This document shows positions 6,480-11,387 of a stretch of 11,387 bases of DNA, in pieces; within the stretch, counting starts at the first letter, position 1; every line of letters begins with the position of its first letter. Under the pieces are notes generated by a model. That model saw nothing but the letters and a program-made list of their open reading frames with translations, made no database searches and was not told the origin of the DNA. Source of the DNA: Bacillota bacterium. GTDB taxonomy: Bacteria; Bacillota; Clostridia; Christensenellales; CAG-138. Made by a program: the position numbers and the translations under genes. The stretch spans positions 1 through 11,387 of the forward strand of contig JAEYLA010000095.1 in the NCBI GenBank assembly GCA_023461495.1. Reading direction: 5' to 3'.

Positions 6480-8441
6480 TTATGTTTTGTCCGGGCCATA
6501 TAGAGCAAGCTTCTGCCACACCAGCATTTCGCCCGGCGCGCGGTTGCCCCAGTAAAAATAAGGAACTGCCCTGAACTTTGCTTCGTGCAGCGGATATTCT
6601 GCCGGCCGGTACAGAGACGGATCCCTGTATCCATCCCGCGCGAGCCGCAATCCGGGGTAGGAAAGTGCGGGAAGGTCTCCGGGGAGGTCTGAACTGTTCT
6701 CCTGTGTGACAGGCGTGTTGGGGCATACAAACACACACGCAAGATCGCCGCCGTTGTCCGTTTCTTCCAGGCAGTAGACAAACGGGCCGTAGGTGAGGGC
6801 GGTCTTTCCGGCATCCTCCCGTACGCGGGGGTCGGCGGACATCCACATGGGGCGGATGTGCAGATCAACCGCAATCTCATAATGACATTTGTCTTGTAAG
6901 TGGAATATGGCATAGCCGGATCGGATTTCGGGCGTAACAGGATTGCCATTGTGGGTAAAGGCGGGCACACGGGCGTACTCCGGTATGCGGACGGCCAAGG
7001 TCAGGGGCGCGGACGTTACGTCAATATGGAATAGGACGGTTCCGTCCTGCACCAGGTGCGCGTCCATATCCAGCGTTGCGCGGGCGCTTTGCGCATGGAT
7101 GTCAAACGTGGAAGAAATAAAGAGGTTGATATAGATCGTATCTTCGTCCTGTGCATAGATATAGCGGCCCAATGAAGCAAGCGTGCGTGCGGCGTTGGGC
7201 GGGCAGCAGGCCACGTCAAACCAGCGCTGCCGCTCGGGCTTCACATGCTGCATGGACGTATACTCCATGCACGCGGGAGGCCAGACCTCAAGCGGATTTA
7301 CATAAAAGTAACGGTCTCCTTCCGCCCCTACGCCTGCAAGGATGGTATTATACAGCGCCCGTTCTACCGCTCCGTAATACGAGGCGTCATGCTCCGCTGC
7401 AGCCATGCGGCGGCCGAACATGGCAAGGGCGATGGAAGCACAGGTTTCGCAGTAGCAGGAGTCGTTGGGCAGGTGATAATCCGTAGTGAAGCGTTCAAAT
7501 ATACCGGAAGAGCCGAGACCACCGGTAATATACATCCTCTTCTGCGTCACGTTGTCAAACAGCGTGCGGCAGGTATTGAGAAGCTCCTGGTCCCCGTATT
7601 CTTTTGCCAGGTCCGCCATGGCGCAGAACATATACATGGCGCGCACAGCGTGGCCCTCTGCGGCCTGCTGCAATTTCGGGGGCATATGTGCCTGCGCGTA
7701 GCGGATGTCGTATTCGCGAAATTCAGGAAAAATGCACTTGCCGCCACGCCGTTCGATTTCCTCCAAGAAGTAATTCGGCTCCTTGCCGCGCTCATCTATA
7801 AAATATTTGGCGCAGGCAAGATAACGGGCTTCTCCCGTGCAGCGATAGAGACGGATCAGCGCAATTTCAATCTCCTGATGGCCGGGGTATCCTTTGCGCT
7901 GGCCCTCGTTCGGGCCGAATTCCGTACAGATCAGGTCCGCAAAGCGTCTGGCGATTTGCAGCAGCGTTCCTTTTCCTGTTGCGGTATAGTAGGCGACGGC
8001 GGCCTCGATCAAATATCCCGCGCTGTAAAGCTCGTGGCCTTCCACAAGGTTGCTCCAGCGCGCGTTGGGCTCGGTAAGCGAATAGTAGGTATTCAGGTAT
8101 CCATCCGGCTGCTGCGCACGGCCGATGAGGTCGATCACTTCGTCAGCGATGGCTTCGTATTCCGAACCCGTGCCGTTTTCGATACAATAGGCCACGGTTT
8201 CGAGCCATTTGTAGATATCCGTATCCAGAAACACAACGCCCTGCCGCAAGCCCTGCTTTTCGCCGGCGGCAATACGAAAGTTGTTCAGGCAATGGGAAGC
8301 GGAGGCTTCAGGAATGCGATCGTTGAGAATATCCCATTGGTAAGGGACAATCACACGCGCTACCATCTCCACATATTTTTTCCACAAAGGGTCTTTAATT
8401 TTGATGTTATTCAGGCCGGGAACCCAAGACTGCGTTGTCAT
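6480..8441 (-). CDS. GH127 beta-L-arabinofuranosidase (DUF1680 family), cytoplasmic
   Basis: A 653-residue glycoside hydrolase with the (alpha/alpha)6 barrel signature of the DUF1680/GH127 family, whose type enzyme is Bifidobacterium HypBA1. The HypBA1 catalytic set can be aligned by eye. The acid/base Glu is E316 (IFERF), the zinc ligands are E332 and C334 in CETC plus C412 and C413 in ACCPPN, and C412 is the expected cysteine nucleophile. The spacings match HypBA1 (E322, E338, C340, C417, C418) to within one residue. YLNTYYSLTEP (115-125) and GHELYSAGYLIEAA (135-148) are further family blocks. There is no signal peptide, so it acts inside the cell on imported sugars. C329 just before the zinc motif is an extra cysteine. 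The start has a GGGAG site at 8451-8455, nine bases upstream. It is the first gene of the leftward operon, directly under an operator. Relatives can have other specificities, so the exact linkage is inferred. Confidence 0.93.
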   Translation of the reverse strand: MTTQSWVPGLNNIKIKDPLWKKYVEMVARVIVPYQWDILNDRIPEASASHCLNNFRIAAGEKQGLRQGVVFLDTDIYKWLETVAYCIENGTGSEYEAIADEVIDLIGRAQQPDGYLNTYYSLTEPNARWSNLVEGHELYSAGYLIEAAVAYYTATGKGTLLQIARRFADLICTEFGPNEGQRKGYPGHQEIEIALIRLYRCTGEARYLACAKYFIDERGKEPNYFLEEIERRGGKCIFPEFREYDIRYAQAHMPPKLQQAAEGHAVRAMYMFCAMADLAKEYGDQELLNTCRTLFDNVTQKRMYITGGLGSSGIFERFTTDYHLPNDSCYCETCASIALAMFGRRMAAAEHDASYYGAVERALYNTILAGVGAEGDRYFYVNPLEVWPPACMEYTSMQHVKPERQRWFDVACCPPNAARTLASLGRYIYAQDEDTIYINLFISSTFDIHAQSARATLDMDAHLVQDGTVLFHIDVTSAPLTLAVRIPEYARVPAFTHNGNPVTPEIRSGYAIFHLQDKCHYEIAVDLHIRPMWMSADPRVREDAGKTALTYGPFVYCLEETDNGGDLACVFVCPNTPVTQENSSDLPGDLPALSYPGLRLARDGYRDPSLYRPAEYPLHEAKFRAVPYFYWGNRAPGEMLVWQKLALYGPDKT

Positions 8442-8477
8442 ATCCGCATGCTCCCATTCATGTAATTGATAAGAATA

Positions 8478-8492
8478 ATTAAACGTTTACCA
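8478..8492 (-). promoter_or_regulatory. Operator 1 of the LacI-family regulator, at the GH127 promoter
   Basis: Read on the - strand this is TGGTAAACGTTTAAT, containing the perfect palindrome TAAACGTTTA (8480-8489). The central CpG is the usual site where the hinge-helix leucine of LacI/PurR-type repressors inserts. It lies immediately downstream of the predicted -10 box, at about +2 to +17, where a bound repressor would block transcription start. It shares TGGTAAACGTTT with operators 2 and 3. Confidence 0.85.
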
Positions 8493-8501
8493 TGTATCTA
8501 C

Positions 8502-8530
8502 AATATATCGGGCTGATGAAAGCTTGTAAA
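8502..8530 (-). promoter_or_regulatory. Predicted sigma-A promoter of the GH127-transporter operon
   Basis: On the - strand TTTACA (8525-8530) and TATATT (8502-8507) are separated by exactly 17 bases. Each box matches five of six consensus positions. The expected transcription start is near 8495, giving a leader of about 54 bases before the GH127 ATG, with operator 1 at its start. Confidence 0.75.
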
Positions 8531-8618
8531 GAGGTTTGCGCAAAATAAAACGGATAATTTTCGGCCAATATAAAGAAATTTTCGATCAAAATAAGCAAGG
8601 ATATAAAAACAAAGATAT

Positions 8619-8631
8619 TGGTAAACGTTTT
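8619..8631 (+). promoter_or_regulatory. Operator 2, auxiliary site in the middle of the gap
   Basis: TTGGTAAACGTTTT on the + strand, with an AAACGTTT core at 8623-8630. Its centre is 142 bases from operator 1 and 96 bases from operator 3. No good promoter is seen at it in either direction, so it is probably an auxiliary site for cooperative binding or looping. A weak outward promoter cannot be excluded. Confidence 0.7.
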
Positions 8632-8709
8632 ATATTATTGTTTCGAATGATGCAGAAAAAATTGCAATTTTACGGCAATATATGCGGATTGCCGGCAGAG
8701 AAATGTGCC

Positions 8710-8738
8710 TTGAATGGTAAACGTTTATATGATATGCT
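8710..8738 (+). promoter_or_regulatory. Candidate promoter of the regulator-GH51 operon
   Basis: TTGAAT (8710-8715) and TATGCT (8733-8738) are separated by 17 bases, each matching four of six consensus positions. The spacer is filled by operator 3. The start site would be near 8745, giving a leader of about 30 bases with a GGAAAGGGG ribosome binding site at 8757-8765, eight bases before the ATG. The boxes are only moderate matches. Confidence 0.55.
8715..8728 (+). promoter_or_regulatory. Operator 3, at the promoter of the regulator gene
   Basis: TGGTAAACGTTTAT on the + strand, with the perfect palindrome TAAACGTTTA at 8718-8727. It falls between the candidate -35 and -10 boxes of the lacI-type gene, the expected place for autorepression. 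Through that promoter it also controls the GH51 gene. Confidence 0.82.
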
Positions 8739-8773
8739 TGTGCCAATGAGCAAAGCGGAAAGGGGATGCGTAT

Positions 8774-9814
8774 ATGGCAACCATTCGCGAAATTGCTGAA
8801 AAAGCGCAGGTATCCATTGCTACTGTTTCAAAAGTGCTCAACGGAAAAAAAGGTGTGAGCAAAGCTGCAATTAATGCGGTGCTCTCAGCTGCCAAGGAAC
8901 TCAATTATCATCCCAATCTTACTGCGCGCAACCTAAAAAGAGGGAGCAGCCGCACGCTGGGCGTCATTACCGAAGATCTTACCGTATTTAACGCGCCCGA
9001 TATTGTAGACGGAATTGACGCATATTGCGAAGCGCATTCCTATCACTATATATTAGGAAACCTGCGTTTTCACAAACGCTACGGCAACCGCCCGCGCAAT
9101 CAGGAAGAGTGCGAGGAAATCGCGAATTCTTTGGTGGACACCATGCTTTCCAAACAGGTGGACGGTATTATTTATGTGGGATGCCACAGCCATGCGGTAG
9201 CGCCGCTCAGGAACAGGCGAGGCATTCCGTTTGTATATGCATACTGCTACAGCACGGATCCAAGCGTGCCCTCTGTGTTGTATGACGATCAAAAGGCGGC
9301 TTACAAGGCAACCCAGCTTTTAATTGACAACGGCCACCGCAGTATTGGCGTAATAGCGGGGCTTTCTGAAAGCATCCATACCTCAAACCGCATATTGGGA
9401 TATCAGGAGGCGCTCTATACAAACGGGATTCCCTACAATCCGCGTCTGACGGTGCATGGGGATTGGGAGCGGGACCAGGGATACAGTCTTTGCGGCCCGC
9501 TGCTGGCGGCGGGGGTGACTGCAATATTTGCCCAGAACGATCTGATGGCGACGGGTGTGATCGAATACTGCAATCAACACGGCATACAGGTTGGCCGGGA
9601 TATCGCGCTCATCGGATTTGACAACCGGGAAATCAGCACCGCCTGCAGGCCTACATTGAGTACGGTGGCGCTGCCGCTGTTTGAAATCGGTCAGAATGCC
9701 ACACGTATGATGCTGGATATTCTCTCCGGCCACCAGGCGGCAGAGGGGCAAAAACTGATGCTTTCCTGCACGGTGGTTGAGCGGGAATCTACCTGCGCCT
9801 ACGCGCCCAAATAA
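8774..9814 (+). CDS. LacI-family transcriptional repressor of the arabinofuranoside locus
   Basis: A 346-residue regulator with the LacI layout. A helix-turn-helix lies at residues 3-24 (TIREIAEKAQVSIATVSKVLNG), and a hinge helix NLTARNLKRG (48-57) carries Leu54, the residue that inserts at a central CpG. A periplasmic-binding-protein-like effector domain follows. Ligand-contact positions typical of the family are visible at R206 (SNRILGY), N255/D256 (AQNDLMATG) and D283 (IGFDN). A basic, tyrosine-containing insertion near 98-112 (RFHKRYGNRPRNQEE) is longer than in LacI itself. It faces three copies of a CpG-centred palindrome in its own promoter region and at the GH127 promoter, so autoregulation and control of both arms are likely. 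The inducer is probably L-arabinose or an arabino-oligosaccharide, by context. The upstream ribosome binding site fixes the start. Confidence 0.93.
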   Translation: MATIREIAEKAQVSIATVSKVLNGKKGVSKAAINAVLSAAKELNYHPNLTARNLKRGSSRTLGVITEDLTVFNAPDIVDGIDAYCEAHSYHYILGNLRFHKRYGNRPRNQEECEEIANSLVDTMLSKQVDGIIYVGCHSHAVAPLRNRRGIPFVYAYCYSTDPSVPSVLYDDQKAAYKATQLLIDNGHRSIGVIAGLSESIHTSNRILGYQEALYTNGIPYNPRLTVHGDWERDQGYSLCGPLLAAGVTAIFAQNDLMATGVIEYCNQHGIQVGRDIALIGFDNREISTACRPTLSTVALPLFEIGQNATRMMLDILSGHQAAEGQKLMLSCTVVERESTCAYAPK

Positions 9815-9825
9815 TAAGGAGAGCT

Positions 9826-11355
9826 ATGGAACTGAAAGCTGAAATCGGGATTGATCCCCGGGATATCATATCCGTCATTGACGAGCGATTGTACGGATCG
9901 TTTATTGAGCACATGGGGCGCGCCATCTATACGGGAATCTATGAGCCGGAGCACCCCGCCGCCGACCCAGATGGATTCCGGCAGGACGTCGCCGATCTCA
10001 TCCGTCCGCTGCATATTCCCGTTGTGCGCTACCCTGGCGGCAATTTTGTTTCAGGCTATCGCTGGGAGGATGGCGTCGGCCCCAGAGCCGCCCGCCCCGT
10101 GCGGCCTGAATTGGCCTGGTTCGCGCTGGAACCTAACCAGGTCGGTACCGATGAGTTTATGGACTTTCTCAAACTGGTCGGGTCCCGCCCGATGCTCGCC
10201 GTAAACCTGGGTACCCGCGGCGCGCAGGATGCTGCCAATCTTTTGGAATACTGCAACTTCCCCGGTGGAACCTACTACAGCGATCTGCGCATCGCACACG
10301 GATATAGAGAGCCACATGCGGTCAAGCTGTGGTGCCTGGGCAATGAAATGGACGGCCCCTGGCAGATCTGCGCCAAAACCGCAGAGGAATACGGGCGGCT
10401 TGCCTGTGAAACCGCGAAACTGATGAAGTGGCTGGATCCCGAAATCGAGCTCGTGGTCTGTGGGAGTTCTTACCGAGAAATGTCCACATTTGGCGAATGG
10501 GAGCGCACAGTGCTGCGGCATACCTATGAATACGCCGATTATCTCTCTTTGCACACCTATTACACAAACACAGAAAATGACATTGCTTCTTTCCTTGCAA
10601 GCAATGTGCGTATGGATGGCTTTATTAAGGAGGTCGCGTCCATATGTGCCGAAATAAAAGCCGAAAAGGGCGCAAAAAAAGACATCAACCTCTCCTTTGA
10701 TGAATGGAACGTCTGGTATCATTTTAAAAAAGACTGTCCGGAGCCTAAGAAATGGATCACCGCCCGCCCGATTGAGGAAGAACGCTATGATTTCGCCGAT
10801 GCCTTGCTGGTGGGCAGCATGCTGATCACGCTCATCAACAATGCAGACACGGTAAAGATCGCGTGCCTGGCACAGCTCGTCAACACGATCGCGCCCATTA
10901 TGACCGAGCCGCAGGGGCGTGCGTGGGTGCAAACCACTTATTATCCCTTTCTGCATACATCGCAGGCCGGGCGCGGCACGGCGCTTAAGGTGAGGTTGGA
11001 TGCCCCCAGCTATCACTGCAGCGCAGGTGAGGTGCCTTATATCGACTGCGCCGCGGTACTCTGTGAACAAGGGGAGGAAATCGTCCTGTTTATGGTGAAT
11101 AAAAATCTTGAACATGATATTCACTGCAAGGTACTCCTCCCAGATCCCTGCGCAAGCGTCATCGAATGGGTGTCCTTGAGCGGCGCGCTTGAGGCCGTCA
11201 ACACCGCGGATCATGCGCCTGTGCGGCCGATCCGCCGCCAGGATGCGGCGGTGACGGAAGGAAAGGCTTCCTTTGCGCTTTCCAAAGCATCCTGGAATAT
11301 GATACGTTTTCGTATCGGATATCCCGCATCTTTTGCGCTTTCAGCCACCCGCTAA
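9826..11355 (+). CDS. abfA: GH51 alpha-L-arabinofuranosidase, intracellular
   Basis: A 509-residue retaining exo-enzyme that removes terminal alpha-L-arabinofuranosyl units. The GH51 features are the N-terminal LYGSFIEHMGRAIYTGIYEP (22-41), RYPGGNFVSGYRWEDGVG (68-85), the acid/base Glu174 in CLGNEMDGPWQ, HTYYTN (243-248) and the nucleophile Glu293 in SFDEWNVWYH. These positions almost coincide with E175 and E294 of the Geobacillus enzyme, which is about 500 residues long. A beta-rich C-terminal domain follows from about residue 390. No signal peptide is present, so the substrate must be imported. The gene starts 11 bases after the regulator stop, with TAAGGAGAG at 9815-9823 and a rather short spacing to the ATG, implying co-transcription with the repressor. 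The catalytic identity is firm; the preferred substrate (arabinan, arabinoxylan or glycoprotein arabinosides) is not shown by sequence. Confidence 0.96.
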   Translation: MELKAEIGIDPRDIISVIDERLYGSFIEHMGRAIYTGIYEPEHPAADPDGFRQDVADLIRPLHIPVVRYPGGNFVSGYRWEDGVGPRAARPVRPELAWFALEPNQVGTDEFMDFLKLVGSRPMLAVNLGTRGAQDAANLLEYCNFPGGTYYSDLRIAHGYREPHAVKLWCLGNEMDGPWQICAKTAEEYGRLACETAKLMKWLDPEIELVVCGSSYREMSTFGEWERTVLRHTYEYADYLSLHTYYTNTENDIASFLASNVRMDGFIKEVASICAEIKAEKGAKKDINLSFDEWNVWYHFKKDCPEPKKWITARPIEEERYDFADALLVGSMLITLINNADTVKIACLAQLVNTIAPIMTEPQGRAWVQTTYYPFLHTSQAGRGTALKVRLDAPSYHCSAGEVPYIDCAAVLCEQGEEIVLFMVNKNLEHDIHCKVLLPDPCASVIEWVSLSGALEAVNTADHAPVRPIRRQDAAVTEGKASFALSKASWNMIRFRIGYPASFALSATR

Positions 11356-11359
11356 GTCC

Positions 11360-11387
11360 ATGCCCATCACGTGGGACGAACGCAGCA
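11360..11387 (+). CDS. Possible start of a further gene, cut by window edge
   Basis: An ATG five bases after the GH51 stop opens a frame reading MPITWDERS to the window end. The close spacing and the sequence would suit another sugar-degrading enzyme of the operon, since several glycosidases begin with a similar short strand. No ribosome binding site is visible upstream and only nine codons can be read, so this is a suggestion only. Confidence 0.25.

Larger units (their letters stand above)
8442..8773. promoter_or_regulatory. Divergent control region between the GH127 operon and the lacI-type gene
   Basis: An AT-rich gap of 332 bases carrying both promoters and three copies of a TGGTAAACGTTT motif, described one by one below. 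The stretch 8532-8610 between the outward promoter and the middle operator shows only A-rich sequence. No convincing gene lies here: a TTG-started frame at 8536-8799 runs through the operators and into the regulator gene and is rejected. Confidence 0.85.

Noticed and set aside
7245..8465. A 406-codon frame on the + strand opposite the GH127 gene
   Set aside because: The GH127 catalytic motifs on the - strand are unambiguous; the opposite frame has no family signature.
8478..8728. Reading the TGGTAAACGTTT sites as CcpA cre boxes
   Set aside because: The CG-centred core is similar, but the flanks do not match the cre pattern TG(A/T)AA.CG, and the three-site placement around a LacI-family gene favours the local regulator. 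Overlap in binding is not excluded.
8536..8799. An 87-codon frame in the control region, starting at TTG
   Set aside because: It has no ribosome binding site, runs through two operators and the regulator promoter, overlaps the regulator start and has an A-rich, low-information composition.
10051..11214. A 387-codon frame on the - strand opposite the GH51 gene
   Set aside because: It lies entirely inside the GH51 gene, whose catalytic residues are intact, and shows no domain of its own.
1..11387. CRISPR arrays, tRNA or rRNA genes, prophage or defence genes
   Set aside because: No regularly spaced repeats, cloverleaf-like segments, or integrase, capsid or nuclease signatures were seen on either strand.

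Overview
The window reads as chromosomal DNA of a Gram-positive anaerobe of the Clostridia type. The support is a lipoprotein-type solute-binding protein, a two-permease sugar importer with no ATPase gene beside it, a DUF624/YesL-family membrane protein, strong GGAGG-like ribosome binding sites, and an Etf plus FAD-dependent dehydrogenase pair of the lactate-oxidising anaerobe type. Coding DNA looks moderately GC-balanced, while the main regulatory gap is AT-rich. The species cannot be named from this sequence.

Region 1 (1-1999, + strand) holds the 3' part of etfA (cut by the window edge) and an overlapping FAD-linked (D)-lactate/glycolate-type dehydrogenase. Together they look like part of an electron-confurcating lactate dehydrogenase operon. 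It ends in a hairpin followed by T-rich sequence (2012-2058). A convergent gap of about 250 bases follows. It holds no recognisable gene but has a spaced direct repeat that could be left from a lost mobile element.

Region 2 (2309-8441, - strand; transcription runs from high to low coordinates) is one sugar-utilisation operon. The order is a GH127 beta-L-arabinofuranosidase, a family 1 sugar-binding lipoprotein, a MalF-type permease, a MalG-type permease and a YesL/DUF624 membrane protein. Stem-loops flank the binding-protein gene on both sides.

Region 3 (8442-8773) is the divergent control region. It has three copies of a TGGTAAACGTTT operator. One sits just downstream of a well-formed promoter for the GH127 operon, and one lies between the -35 and -10 boxes of a candidate promoter for the regulator.

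Region 4 (8774-11387, + strand) holds a LacI-family repressor, then a GH51 alpha-L-arabinofuranosidase, then possibly the first codons of another gene at the window edge.

Working model: the ABC importer brings in short arabinose-containing oligosaccharides, powered by a shared ATPase encoded elsewhere. Two cytoplasmic enzymes of opposite anomeric preference (GH51 alpha, GH127 beta) then release L-arabinose, and the LacI-family protein represses both arms until an inducer binds. The alpha plus beta pairing fits the mixed-linkage arabinosides of plant hydroxyproline-rich glycoproteins (extensins) better than plain arabinan. That substrate is inference. The families themselves are well known; what may be undescribed is this particular locus and its operator set.
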